From NCBI RefSeq assembly GCF_000802225.1, contig NZ_JTDI01000003.1:186001-250000 (forward strand): DNA of 64,000 nucleotides, in the 5' to 3' direction. Shown here in pieces: positions 28,401 through 35,985 of this stretch. A program made the position numbers and the translations under genes. The stretch is from Novosphingobium malaysiense (GTDB lineage Bacteria; Pseudomonadota; Alphaproteobacteria; Sphingomonadales; Sphingomonadaceae). Positions within the stretch are counted from its first letter, which is position 1, and the number at the start of each line of letters is the position of its first letter. The notes beneath the pieces were generated by a model. That model was given only the letters and a program-made list of their open reading frames with translations, had not been told where the DNA came from and did no database searches.

Positions 28401-28623
28401 CCTGACCAAACAGGTCGCCAAGCTTCCGATCCGCTTCGTGCTCAATATCAAGGCTCCGTTCTTCAGCCTCTTTGCGCCGCTGCGATCGCTTTACGACCCT
28501 TCCTATGTGACCGATCCCCGCACGCTCGGTCTCATCGGCACCGACGGGCGTCCCAAGATACTCGGGCAGCAGGATATTCCTGCCGCTGCCATTCAGCCTT
28601 CAGTCAGCGAGAATAATCCATGA
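25405..28623 (+). CDS. ydbH: YdbH-family AsmA-like intermembrane lipid transport protein
   Basis: A 1072-residue inner-membrane-anchored periplasmic protein. One transmembrane helix (about residues 31-52, VILLALAVVLVVLLGSVWVM) is followed by a long beta-rich stretch typical of AsmA/TAM-type bridge proteins, ending in the YdbH C-terminal domain (LDATTFVRHLDLSNLNATGVFDG; IKAPFFSLFAPLRSL). In E. coli YdbH, with TamB and YhdP, carries phospholipids to the outer membrane, with YnbE as its outer membrane partner. ynbE and ydbL follow, with ATGA overlap to ynbE. ATG 25405 or 25414 may be the start. Confidence 0.88.
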   Translation: MERMAQEQDQPNSPDFTADETGTAPVRRWRWRVILLALAVVLVVLLGSVWVMRKDIADNLISGQLDSLGLPSKYEITSIGPSEQVVRNLVIGDPHHPDLTVDELRVATRLHWGLPGLGRITVVRPRLYGNVRHGKVSFGSLDKVLFTGKGGPFEMPGLDVAIVDGRALVETDGGRIGVKLKGAGPLRDGFKGELAAVAPELVLAGCKARRVSVYGSLSTAAQKPHFQGPLRLQHLTCEKPDLAIARAGLSLDVTVDKTLDGAEGKLGLKTGAGRLAQNRLQGASGTADFTYHGRALNARYDLTARGVMMPQARLASLSFDGRARSVEGFSRFDIEGDLGGKGITLGQEIDRALADARDAGAGTMVAPLAGRMRLALAGESRGSTLSANLIVRRTDEGLSVVVPRGSLRGGSGSSLLTISRVQAMFADGDVPRITGNFATGGRGLPRISGRMESGQRGRLAMHISMPEYSAGGASIALPQLSLVQDTNGTLAFRGRAGVTGDLPGGRAENLVLPIEGRWSANGALAMWPRCTQVTFDRLQFANLKLDKRSLPVCPASGGAIVRSDGSGMHIAAGVPSLDLAGQLGATPIRIGSGPLGYAKNGDEPGAISAKALDIELGPAESASQFLIADLDATVGESIGGSFDGADIGLYAVPLDMKQAAGSWGYSGGILSIGDASFVLVDRQKASRFKPMIARDANLRLHDNIITAQALIREPDSDREVVRTAIVHDLSTGTGHADLTVDGIRFDDKLQADALSSLALGVVSNLEGKVRGSGRIDWNNQGVSSRGSFSTDSLDFAAAFGPVRGLSGKIVFTDLLGLVTAPDQILHIASVNPGIEVTDGTFSFEMKPDYYLQINGARWPFMSGTLVLEPAHMKIGVAETRYYTLRVIGLDATTFVRHLDLSNLNATGVFDGQLPLIFDENGGRIENGHLVSRPPGGNVAYVGELTYKDLSAMGNFAFDTLKSVDYKSMEITLGGELAGEIITRVSFTGLSQGVGAKRNFLTKQVAKLPIRFVLNIKAPFFSLFAPLRSLYDPSYVTDPRTLGLIGTDGRPKILGQQDIPAAAIQPSVSENNP

Positions 28624-28925
28624 CGGTATGCGAATTGACCGGAGGTGTTCCGGCTGCAAGAAATCCCGCGGAGTCAGGACGGGGGACGATTGTTGTGCAG
28701 CAGGAAGTCGGAAGGTCCGGCAGGCGCGCCGTTCGCGCTGTTTTGAAGCATGCGCCGATGTTGGTGACGGCAGGCGCGATCGGCATGCTGGGGGGATGCG
28801 TCAATGTCGCCGCCCCGGACAAGCCCATCGTTATCGAGCTGAACATCAATATCCGGCAGGAAGTCTTCTATCGTCTTGACGCCCAGGCGGCCAAGACCAT
28901 CGAAGAGAACAAGGACATTTTCTGA
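28620..28925 (+). CDS. ynbE: YnbE-like outer membrane lipoprotein
   Basis: A 101-residue frame overlapping the ydbH stop by 4 nt (ATGA). The C-terminal part (CVNVAAPDKPIVIELNINIRQEVFYRL, ending EENKDIF) matches YnbE, a tiny lipoprotein that meets YdbH at the outer membrane. The lipobox MLGGC is at residues 56-60, unusually far from the first ATG; the leading 40 residues or so are not signal-like, so the true start may be an internal Leu/Val codon before KHAPMLVTAGAIG. The operon position supports the assignment strongly. Confidence 0.82.
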   Translation: MTVCELTGGVPAARNPAESGRGTIVVQQEVGRSGRRAVRAVLKHAPMLVTAGAIGMLGGCVNVAAPDKPIVIELNINIRQEVFYRLDAQAAKTIEENKDIF

Positions 28926-29326
28926 TGACCAGGTTGTCGATGAAGAGTTTGAAGTCGGTTGCAGCGGCTGCTGCAGCAATGCTGCTGGTAACAGGACCTG
29001 TTGCGCTTCATGCCGAAGGACGCAGCCCCGAATACGCCGCCGCGCGCGCGGCCGGGCAGGTCGGCGAGCAGCAGGACGGATATCTTGGTGTGGTCGGCAA
29101 TCAGCCTGCGTCGGTCGTCGCCATGGTGCGCGACATCAACAACAAGCGTCGCGCCGTCTACACCGAGGGGGCCACGGCATCGAAGAGCACGGTGCAGGAA
29201 TATGCGACCGCGACGGCGTGTCGCCTTCTTGCCGACACCAAGCCGGGGGAAAAGTATCAGGCGCCCGACGGCTCCTGGCAGACTCGCGGCGCATCGATGC
29301 CGCCGCGCCCGTCCGGTTGTAAGTGA
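28925..29326 (+). CDS. ydbL: YdbL (DUF1318) periplasmic protein
   Basis: A 133-residue exported protein: signal peptide through about residue 30 (AAAAAAMLLVTGPVALHA), then the DUF1318 domain (YAAARAAGQVGEQQDGYLGVVGN; VVAMVRDINNKRRAVYTE). YdbL acts with YdbH-YnbE, probably as a chaperone that controls YdbH-YnbE multimers. Its ATG overlaps the ynbE TGA by one base. A terminator 45 nt downstream closes the three-gene operon. Confidence 0.9.
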   Translation: MTRLSMKSLKSVAAAAAAMLLVTGPVALHAEGRSPEYAAARAAGQVGEQQDGYLGVVGNQPASVVAMVRDINNKRRAVYTEGATASKSTVQEYATATACRLLADTKPGEKYQAPDGSWQTRGASMPPRPSGCK

Positions 29327-29370
29327 TTGCCGCAGCACGGGTTGCCGAACACACCGCGATTCGTCCTATT

Positions 29371-29404
29371 GGGCCGGTCGATAGCCATGTCGACCGGCCC
29401 TTTT
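29371..29404 (+). terminator. Rho-independent terminator of the ydbH operon
   Basis: GGGCCGGTCGA (29371-29381), 8-nt loop, TCGACCGGCCC (29390-29400), TTTT. The perfect 11-bp stem separates the ydbH operon from the ATP synthase operon. The remaining 200 nt or so before atpI should contain the atp promoter; TTGACT at 29518 is one possible -35 element without a convincing -10. Confidence 0.9.
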
Positions 29405-29611
29405 CTGTTTGCATCGCCATCACGTTATCGCGGACGTGAAGGCCGGCGGCGCCGCGAACCTGTCACCACATACGCGATGGTCTGTCGCCAAGATTTGCAG
29501 TGCAGCACGCGGCATGGTTGACTCGGGAAAAGCCGCAACCTAAGGGGGCGGCGCCCTGGACAGGCAGCCGTTGAGCGCGTCACTCGTTCCTGTGTCAAAG
29601 AGGAGCCTGAC

Positions 29612-29932
29612 ATGAACGACGAGCCACCTGCCCGAGACCCTGTTGGCGAGGATGCGCGGATCGACGCGCTCGATGAAAGGCTCAAGGCCCTTCGAGAGCG
29701 GGAAGAGAAGCGTAACCAACCGGCGGCAAGCGCGGAAACGGACGAGAATTATCGTCTGGGGAACCGGGTGTTGTCGGAATTGCTGGGGGGTGTTGCGGGT
29801 GGACTGTTTCTCGGTTGGGTGATCGATCACTTCGCCGGAACGTCACCCTGGGGTCTGTTGGTAATGTTGTTCTTCGGAATCTTCGTTGCCTTCAGGAACA
29901 TTATCCGGATTTCGAACCGGCGTCCTGACTGA
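29612..29932 (+). CDS. atpI: ATP synthase protein I (AtpI/AtpZ type)
   Basis: A 106-residue membrane protein with a charged N-terminal helix (DEPPARDPVGEDARIDALDERLKAL) and two hydrophobic helices (LLGGVAGGLFLGWVIDHFAG and WGLLVMLFFGIFVAFRNII). It is the usual first gene of F0 operons, assisting c-ring assembly or Mg2+ supply. It lies 54 nt before atpB. Confidence 0.9.
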   Translation: MNDEPPARDPVGEDARIDALDERLKALREREEKRNQPAASAETDENYRLGNRVLSELLGGVAGGLFLGWVIDHFAGTSPWGLLVMLFFGIFVAFRNIIRISNRRPD

Positions 29933-29986
29933 CCCAAGGGGGGTGGGAAGGGACGCTGTTGTTCAGTAGGCGACAGGGATATTCGC

Positions 29987-30772
29987 GTGGCAGCCGAAGG
30001 CAAGGTCGACCCGATGCACCAGTTTACCATCCAGCCGTTGTTCGGCTCGGATGGCTGGAATATTGCCGGCTATAACGTCGCGTTCACTAACAGTTCGCTG
30101 TGGATGGCAATCGCGGCGGTCCTCCTGCTCGTTTTCGTCGCCGGCGGCGCCAAGCGCCAGCTCGTGCCCGGCCGCTGGCAGATGGCGGTGGAGACATTCA
30201 CAGGATTCGTGGACGGCATGCTGGCCGCCAACGTCGGTCCCAACGGCAAGAAGTATGTGCCCTACATCTTCTCGCTATTTATGTTCATCCTTTTCGCCAA
30301 TTTCCTTGGCCTCCTGCCGATCGGTGTGCTCGGACTGCACCCGTTCACGTTCACCAGCCACTTCACGGCGACGGGCGTGCTTTCGATCCTGTCGTTCTCG
30401 ATCGTGATCATCGTCGGCTTTGCCAAGCATAAGCTGCACTTCTTCTCGCTCTTCGTGCCGCACGGCACGCCCGCTCTGATGATCCCGGCCATTTTCGTGG
30501 TCGAGTTGATCTCCTTCCTGGTGCGTCCGTTCAGCCTCGGCCTGCGTCTCTTCGTTGCGATGATGGCCGGTCACGTTCTGCTCGAAGTGCTTTCCAGCTT
30601 CGTCATCAGCTCGGGCAATGCCAACCTTGGCCTTTTCGCCATCGCCGGCCTGCCCAGCTTCATCCTGATGATCGGCATCTGCGCTCTCGAACTGCTGGTG
30701 GCCGGTATCCAGGCTTACGTTTTCGCTCTTCTCACTTGCGTCTATCTCAATGACGCCGAGAACCTTCACTGA
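29987..30772 (+). CDS. atpB: ATP synthase F0 subunit a
   Basis: A 261-residue proton-channel subunit with five to six hydrophobic helices. The essential Arg lies in LVRPFSLGLRLFVAMMAGH, and the C-terminal ELLVAGIQAYVFALLTCVYLNDA is the conserved half-channel helix. The start is GTG 29987 (MAAEGKVDPMHQF). Proton flow through a and the c-ring drives the F1 motor; F1 genes are not in this window, as usual for the split ATP synthase operons of alphaproteobacteria. Confidence 0.96.
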   Translation: MAAEGKVDPMHQFTIQPLFGSDGWNIAGYNVAFTNSSLWMAIAAVLLLVFVAGGAKRQLVPGRWQMAVETFTGFVDGMLAANVGPNGKKYVPYIFSLFMFILFANFLGLLPIGVLGLHPFTFTSHFTATGVLSILSFSIVIIVGFAKHKLHFFSLFVPHGTPALMIPAIFVVELISFLVRPFSLGLRLFVAMMAGHVLLEVLSSFVISSGNANLGLFAIAGLPSFILMIGICALELLVAGIQAYVFALLTCVYLNDAENLH

Positions 30773-30811
30773 TTTTACAGCCAATCGAGTTTTCCAAAGG
30801 GAGTTTTTGAA

Positions 30812-31036
30812 ATGGACGCAGAAGCTGCAAAGCTGCTTGGTGCTGGTTTCGCCGCTATCGGCGCTGGCCTCGCTTCGATCGGCGTGGGCAACGTTTTCGC
30901 CAAGTTCCTCGAAGGCGCGCTGCGCAACCCGGGCGCCGCTGACGCCCAGCAGGGCCGCCTGTTCATCGGCTTCGCCGGTGCCGAGCTTCTGGGCCTGCTC
31001 TCGTTCGTTATTGCCGCGCTGCTGATCTTCGCCTGA
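30812..31036 (+). CDS. atpE: ATP synthase F0 subunit c
   Basis: A 74-residue two-helix hairpin. Helix 1 has the Gly-repeat packing motif (GAGFAAIGAGLASIGVG), the loop is ALRNPGAADAQQGR with R38, and helix 2 carries the proton-binding carboxylate E58 in GFAGAELLGLL. Glutamate rather than aspartate is normal for this class. No sodium-binding signature is seen, so the enzyme is proton-driven. Confidence 0.97.
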   Translation: MDAEAAKLLGAGFAAIGAGLASIGVGNVFAKFLEGALRNPGAADAQQGRLFIGFAGAELLGLLSFVIAALLIFA

Positions 31037-31138
31037 TCGCAACGCAGTTCCGTTCGGCCGAACCGCTCTGACCCTTTGGTAGAGCGGTTCGATCGGCGGA
31101 GCGAAATTTTGACGGCCACCACGAGACAGGGCTGACCA

Positions 31139-31633
31139 ATGCCTCAGATCGCACAGCTAGCCGCGACCTATTCCAGCCAGATTTTCTGGCTGCTGATCTT
31201 TTTCGGTTTCACCTTCTTCGCCGTCGGGCGGGGCATGGTGCCGAAAGTGATGGATACGGTGGCGCAGCGTGACAAGCAGATTGCCGACGACCTTCTCGCC
31301 GCGGAGCGTGCTCGCAAGCAGGCTGACGAGGAAGAGGATGCGTGGCGCCAGCGTGAAAACGCCAACCGTGCCCAGGCTCAGGCCCTGATTGCTGAAGCAC
31401 GCAGCAAGGCTGCTGCTGCTACCGAAGAGCGCCTGGCTGCTGCCCAGGTCCTGATCGACAGCAAGCTCGCGGAAGCCGAAAACCGTATCGCCGAAGCGCG
31501 CAACTCCGCTGCGGCAGAGATCGAAGACGTCGCTGCCGACGCCACGCGCGATATCGTCAGCCGCGTCGCTGGCCTTTCGCTGGACGACTCTGCCGTGCGG
31601 TCCGCTGTGAAGGAGAACCTGGTCCATGGCTGA
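31139..31633 (+). CDS. atpF2: ATP synthase F0 subunit b'
   Basis: A 164-residue stator subunit: one N-terminal helix (IFWLLIFFGFTFFAVGRGMVP) and a long Ala/Glu/Arg-rich coiled coil. It is the b' form, with MPKV-type junction and no long N-terminal extension. Alphaproteobacteria use one b' and one b in the peripheral stalk. Its last 8 nt overlap the start of the next gene. Confidence 0.93.
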   Translation: MPQIAQLAATYSSQIFWLLIFFGFTFFAVGRGMVPKVMDTVAQRDKQIADDLLAAERARKQADEEEDAWRQRENANRAQAQALIAEARSKAAAATEERLAAAQVLIDSKLAEAENRIAEARNSAAAEIEDVAADATRDIVSRVAGLSLDDSAVRSAVKENLVHG

Positions 31634-32204
31634 GGCTGCGCACAACATGGCCGTTGAAGGGGCGACCCTGACCGGCACAGAAGCTGGCGAGACCCACGCG
31701 ACGGTCGAGCATCATGCCGAGCCGGCGCTGCTCGGTATCGCTCCACCAGTAGCGGTGGTGAGCACCTCGATGATCGTGCTGCTGGCCATCGCGGTGTGGA
31801 AGGGCCTGCCCGGCATGCTCACCAAGGGGCTCGATTCCCGCATCGCGGAGATCAAGGCCCAGCTCGAAGAAGCAAAGACCCTGCGCGCCGAGGCCGAAGC
31901 CCTGCGCAAGGAGTATGCCGACAAGATCGCCAATGCCGAAAAGGATGCGGCCTCGATGCTCGAGCATGCCCGCCACGAGGCAGAAGCAATCGTCGCCAAG
32001 GCCGAGCAGGACACTGCCGATGTCATCGTGCGCCGCGAAAAGATGGCGCAGGACAAGATCAGTGCCGCCGAACTCGCCGCGGTCACGGACCTGCGCAACC
32101 AGGCTGCTGCTGCCGCGGCCGCTGCCGCCAGGGGGTTGATCGCCGCCAATCACTCGGCGGATGCCGACAAGACGCTGGTCGACCAGGCTATCGCCGGTAT
32201 CTGA
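31626..32204 (+). CDS. atpF: ATP synthase F0 subunit b
   Basis: A 192-residue stator subunit with a roughly 40-residue His/Glu-rich N-terminal extension, one membrane helix (VAVVSTSMIVLLAIAVWKGLP), then coiled coil (SRIAEIKAQLEEAKTLRAEAEALRKEYADK) and an Ala-rich C terminus. It pairs with b' upstream and contacts F1 through delta. A strong terminator ends the operon 38 nt downstream. Confidence 0.93.
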   Translation: MAEAAHNMAVEGATLTGTEAGETHATVEHHAEPALLGIAPPVAVVSTSMIVLLAIAVWKGLPGMLTKGLDSRIAEIKAQLEEAKTLRAEAEALRKEYADKIANAEKDAASMLEHARHEAEAIVAKAEQDTADVIVRREKMAQDKISAAELAAVTDLRNQAAAAAAAAARGLIAANHSADADKTLVDQAIAGI

Positions 32205-32241
32205 TTTACCGCTCTTCGGTTCGCCGATGGAGCACCAAAAG

Positions 32242-32269
32242 AGCCCTCGTCATTTGACGGGGGCTTTTT
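32242..32269 (+). terminator. Rho-independent terminator of the atp operon
   Basis: AGCCCTCGTCA (32242-32252), loop TT, TGACGGGGGCT (32255-32265), followed by TTTT. An 11-bp stem with one G-U pair. Confidence 0.9.
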
Positions 32270-32360
32270 GCGTTTCCCTCTGCCCGCCTGAACATGTCGC
32301 GCTGGCTTCCCGCAGCGGAAGCGCTAGGCTCGGTTGCACAACGGCAAGGAGAGGTGATTC

Positions 32361-32549
32361 ATGTTCGTGAAGTTGACCGGGTCTGATCGCACGTCGACCG
32401 TAATCAACGCTTCGCAAGTCACCTTCGTCACGCAAGTTGCGGACGGGACCCGCATCCGTTTCGGCGAGGGGCGCAGCGTAACAGTCGTTGAGCCGCTCGA
32501 CGAAGTGATGGAGCGGCTCAACCGGACATTGTCCTTCCCCGATACCTAG
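32361..32549 (+). CDS. 62-residue FlbD-like small protein
   Basis: A small cytoplasmic protein (starts MFVKLTGSDRTSTVINASQ) with a GGAG ribosome site. The pattern KLT-x8-INASQV, then GTRIRFGEGRSVTVVEPLDEVMERL resembles the FlbD family of short beta-rich proteins (IN-x-D-x-I ... V-x-E-x-x-x-E-V/I) from flagellar operons of other bacteria, but no flagellar gene is near. I regard the similarity as suggestive only. Its stop overlaps that of convergent gloB in a CTAG. Confidence 0.6.
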   Translation: MFVKLTGSDRTSTVINASQVTFVTQVADGTRIRFGEGRSVTVVEPLDEVMERLNRTLSFPDT

Positions 32550-33304
32550 AACGAATCCTTGGCGCTCCTCAGCGCCGCAAACGTCGCCACCGCGTCACCG
32601 CCGCCCCAGCGGGCCTGCATGTCGGGATCGTCGGCGCGCAGGAATGGATTGGTCTTGAGTTCCCGTTCGAGCTTGGCCGGCACCGTGGGCAGACCTGCCT
32701 GCCGCCAACGCTCGATGTCCTCGGCATAGGCGGCGAGGTCGGCGTTGTCGGGGTCGGCGTGCAATGCGAACCGGAGGTTGGCCTGCGTATATTCGTGGGC
32801 GCAATAGATCATGGTTTCGGGCGGCAGTGCCTTGAGACGCTTGAGGCTCTCCCAGAATTGCGGGGGCGTGCCCTCGAACATCCGCCCACAGCCCAGGGCG
32901 AAGAGAGCATCGCCGACGAAGGCCATGCAGGCGCCGGGCAGATGATAGGCGACATGGCCCATGGTGTGCCCGCCGACGCCTATGACGGCCGCCTTGCGGT
33001 CTCCGATGGCAACCGTGTCGCCGTCGGCGACGGTGCGGTCGATCGCGGCGATCTTGTCGGCTTCGTCGGCCGGCGCAGTGATCGTGCAGCCGGTGACAGC
33101 CTTGATCGCTTCGTTGCCGCCGGCATGATCGGGATGCCAGTGCGTGTTCCAGATCTGGGTGATCTGCCAGCCCTTGCCGCCAGCCTGGCGCAGGTATTCG
33201 TCTGCATCCGGCGTATCGATGCAAACGGTTTCCTCGCTCTCCGGATCATGGAGCAGGTAGCCGTAGTTATCGGACAGGCATGGGAACTGGTGGACTTCGA
33301 GCAT
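32546..33304 (-). CDS. gloB: hydroxyacylglutathione hydrolase (glyoxalase II)
   Basis: A 252-residue metallo-beta-lactamase-fold hydrolase that converts S-lactoylglutathione to lactate and glutathione. The metal motif is NTHWHPDHAGGN, followed by GVGGHTMGHVAYH, FVGDALFALGCGRMFEG and YCAHEYTQANLRFA, which together give the binuclear metal site and the glutathione-binding residues. ATG 33304 (MLEVHQFPCLSDNYGYLL) is the family start; the longer frame upstream overlaps the rpsA terminator region. Confidence 0.95.
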   Translation of the reverse strand: MLEVHQFPCLSDNYGYLLHDPESEETVCIDTPDADEYLRQAGGKGWQITQIWNTHWHPDHAGGNEAIKAVTGCTITAPADEADKIAAIDRTVADGDTVAIGDRKAAVIGVGGHTMGHVAYHLPGACMAFVGDALFALGCGRMFEGTPPQFWESLKRLKALPPETMIYCAHEYTQANLRFALHADPDNADLAAYAEDIERWRQAGLPTVPAKLERELKTNPFLRADDPDMQARWGGGDAVATFAALRSAKDSF

Positions 33305-33346
33305 CGATCTCTCCTTGCTTCCTATGTAGCCATGTTGCGCCAAAGC

Positions 33347-33376
33347 AAAAGCCCGCCCGGATCGCTCCGGACGGGC
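33347..33376 (-). terminator. Rho-independent terminator of rpsA
   Basis: Minus strand GCCCGTCCGG, AGCGAT loop, CCGGGCGGGC, TTTT. A 10-bp stem (one G-U) 44 nt beyond the rpsA stop. Confidence 0.88.
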
Positions 33377-33420
33377 CCTTGGTGATTTGTTTGCGGTGTC
33401 CCCGAAGGGACGGCGCAAGA

Positions 33421-35121
33421 TCAACGGTTCTTGAGCGCCTCGCCGAGGATGTCGCCGAGCGACGCACCCGAATCGGACGAACCGTACTGTTCGACCGCTT
33501 CCTTCTCTTCGGCGAGCTGACGCGCCTTGATCGAGAAGTTCGGCTTCTTCGAACGGTCGAAGCCGGTGACCATGGCGTCGATCTTCTGGCCGACCTGGAA
33601 GCGGTCCGGACGCTGCTCGTCGCGGTCGCGGCCGAGGTCCGAGCGCTTGATGAAGCCGGTCGCGCCGTCTTCGCCAGCCTGCACTTCGAGGCCGCCGTCG
33701 CGGACTTCGAGAACGTTGACGGTGACGACTTCACCGCGACGCAGGGTGCCGCCGGTAGCGGCACCTGCTGCCGGAGCGCCACGCTCAAGCTGCTTCATGC
33801 CGAGGCTGATGCGTTCCTTCTCGACATCGACGTCGAGAACGACAGCCTGGACCTGCTCACCCTTGCGGTGCAGCGCCAGCGCGTCTTCGCCCGAGATGCC
33901 CCAAGCGATGTCCGACATGTGGACCATGCCGTCGACGTCGCCGTCGAGGCCGATGAACAGACCGAACTCGGTCGCGTTCTTGACTTCGCCTTCCACGGTC
34001 GAGCCAACCGGGTGCTTTTCGGCGAAGGCTTCCCAGGGGTTCTGCTGGGCCTGCTTGAGGCCGAGCGAGATGCGGCGCTTGTCGGAGTCGACTTCCAGCA
34101 CCATGACTTCGACTTCCTGCGAGGTCGAGACGATCTTGCCGGGGTGGACGTTCTTCTTGGTCCAGGACATTTCGGACACGTGGACGAGGCCCTCGATGCC
34201 CGGCTCCAGCTCCACGAATGCGCCGTATTCGGTGATGTTGGTGACCGTGCCGGTGAGCTTGGCGCCGACCGGGTACTTGACCGCTGCACCTTCCCACGGA
34301 TCGCTCTCGAGCTGCTTCATGCCGAGCGAGATGCGCTGCGTGTCGGTGTTGATGCGGATGATCTGGACCGTGACGGTGTCACCAATGTTGATGACCTCGC
34401 TCGGGTGATTTACGCGCTTGTAGCTCATGTCGGTGACATGGAGCAGGCCGTCGATGCCGCCGAGGTCGACGAAGGCGCCGTAGTCGGTGATGTTCTTGAC
34501 GACGCCGTCGATCACCTGGCCTTCGCTCAGCTTGTCGATCAGTTCGCTGCGCTGTTCGGCGCGGGTTTCCTCGAGGACCGCGCGGCGCGAAACGACGATG
34601 TTGCCGCGGCGACGGTCCATCTTGAGGATCTGGAAGGGCTGCGGCATGTCCATCAGCGGAGCGACGTCGCGCACCGGGCGGATATCGACCTGCGAGCCGG
34701 GCAGGAAGGCAACGGCGCCGTCGAGGTCGACAGTGAAGCCGCCCTTGACGCGGCCGAAGATCACGCCTTCGACGCGCTTGCCTTCGCCAAATTCGTTTTC
34801 GAGCTTGTCCCAGGCGGCTTCGCGGCGGGCGCGGTCGCGGCTGAGCATCGCTTCGCCTTCGGCGTTCTCGACGCGGTCGACATAGACTTCGACTTCGTCG
34901 CCGACCTTCAGGCCGTGCTCGTCTTCACCGCGCGCGAACTCGCGCAGCGGCACGCGGCCTTCGCTCTTGAGGCCCACGTCGATGACGGCCTTGTCGTTCT
35001 CGATGGCGGTGATGGTGCCCTTGACGACGCGGCCTTCGAAGCCGTCATCGGCGACGCCGCCGAGCTGTTCGTCAAGCATTTTCGCGAAATCGTCGCGAGT
35101 CGGATTGGCAGAAGTAGCCAT
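33421..35121 (-). CDS. rpsA: 30S ribosomal protein S1
   Basis: A 566-residue protein with six S1/OB repeats; the later repeats are obvious from the recurring signature NITDYGAFVDLGGIDGLLHVTDMSY, NITEYGAFVELEPGIEGLVH, NATEFGLFIGLDGDVDGMVH and a divergent last copy. S1 binds mRNA leaders and docks on the 30S platform. It is preceded by cmk on the same strand, a classic cmk-rpsA pair, with a 234-nt interval likely holding its promoter. ATG 35121 (MATSANPTRDDFAKML) is the family start. Confidence 0.97.
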   Translation of the reverse strand: MATSANPTRDDFAKMLDEQLGGVADDGFEGRVVKGTITAIENDKAVIDVGLKSEGRVPLREFARGEDEHGLKVGDEVEVYVDRVENAEGEAMLSRDRARREAAWDKLENEFGEGKRVEGVIFGRVKGGFTVDLDGAVAFLPGSQVDIRPVRDVAPLMDMPQPFQILKMDRRRGNIVVSRRAVLEETRAEQRSELIDKLSEGQVIDGVVKNITDYGAFVDLGGIDGLLHVTDMSYKRVNHPSEVINIGDTVTVQIIRINTDTQRISLGMKQLESDPWEGAAVKYPVGAKLTGTVTNITEYGAFVELEPGIEGLVHVSEMSWTKKNVHPGKIVSTSQEVEVMVLEVDSDKRRISLGLKQAQQNPWEAFAEKHPVGSTVEGEVKNATEFGLFIGLDGDVDGMVHMSDIAWGISGEDALALHRKGEQVQAVVLDVDVEKERISLGMKQLERGAPAAGAATGGTLRRGEVVTVNVLEVRDGGLEVQAGEDGATGFIKRSDLGRDRDEQRPDRFQVGQKIDAMVTGFDRSKKPNFSIKARQLAEEKEAVEQYGSSDSGASLGDILGEALKNR

Positions 35122-35355
35122 TATTTCAGGTCTTTCCTGTTCAACGATTTTTCCGGCCAGGCGGTTGTTTCCGCCGGTCTTTCCTCCGCCTCCGCACCAT
35201 TGCATCGACGGGCCAAAAGGGCCGAACTGCCGCAGGCGCCGGACGCGGTCTGCGGCGTTCTCGAGCCGCAAGGGCCTTCGAACCGGCGCGCCCTACGCGC
35301 GTACGGGTGGAAATGCAAGGGAAATGGCGCGCAAACCGGCGGTGATCTGCCGTCG

Positions 35356-35985
35356 TCAGCTTCGACCGGCAAGCAGGGCGTCGACGGCCGCGATGGCCGC
35401 GGCAATGGCTTCTTCGCGCCGCAGGTTCGAGGTTTCGATCACCAGTGCATCTTCGGCGATTGCCAGTGGCGAGTCCTTGCGGCTGCGATCGCGCTTGTCG
35501 CGGGCCGCCAGGTCCGCGGCAATTTCCTCGATGGACACGTTGCGGTCCTGGTCGAGCATTTCGCTGTGGCGCCGCTCGGCTCGAGCTTCGACACTGGCGG
35601 TCACGAAGAGCTTTGCGTCGGCCTCAGGCGCGATCACGGTGCCTATGTCCCGCCCGTCGAGAATGGCGCCTCCGGGTTGCGTCGCAAAGCTGCGCTGGCG
35701 TTCGTAGAGGGCCTTGCGCACGTCGGGATGGATCGAAACGCGGCTCGCCAGTCCACCGGTCGCTTCGGAACGCAGTTCGGGATCGTCCAGCATGCTGTCG
35801 GGAAAGGTGCAGGCGGCCAGGGCGTCTTGGGGATCGTCGGGATCGCCGCCGTTGAGCGCGCATTGGCGTCCGACCGCACGGTAAAGCAGCCCGGTATCGA
35901 GATGCGGCAGCCCGAAATGGGCTGCGAGCGCCCGTGCGATCGTGCCTTTGCCTGAAGCGGTCGGTCCATCGACGGCAATGATCAT
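35356..35985 (-). CDS. cmk: cytidylate kinase
   Basis: A 209-residue P-loop kinase phosphorylating CMP and d[24 protein letters not shown] is the Walker A region, HLDTGLLYRAVGR the nucleoside site, ILDGRDIGTVIAPEADAKLFVTAS the catalytic region and RDKRDRSRKDSPLAIAEDAL the lid. ATG overlaps the stop of the upstream membrane protein gene (ATGA). Confidence 0.96.
   Translation of the reverse strand: MIIAVDGPTASGKGTIARALAAHFGLPHLDTGLLYRAVGRQCALNGGDPDDPQDALAACTFPDSMLDDPELRSEATGGLASRVSIHPDVRKALYERQRSFATQPGGAILDGRDIGTVIAPEADAKLFVTASVEARAERRHSEMLDQDRNVSIEEIAADLAARDKRDRSRKDSPLAIAEDALVIETSNLRREEAIAAAIAAVDALLAGRS

Noticed and set aside
33280..35955. An 891-codon open frame on the plus strand opposite rpsA and cmk.
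   Set aside because: It mirrors two secure genes, has low-complexity His/Asp/Arg/Gly composition and no domain. It is a GC-driven shadow of the rpsA reading frame.
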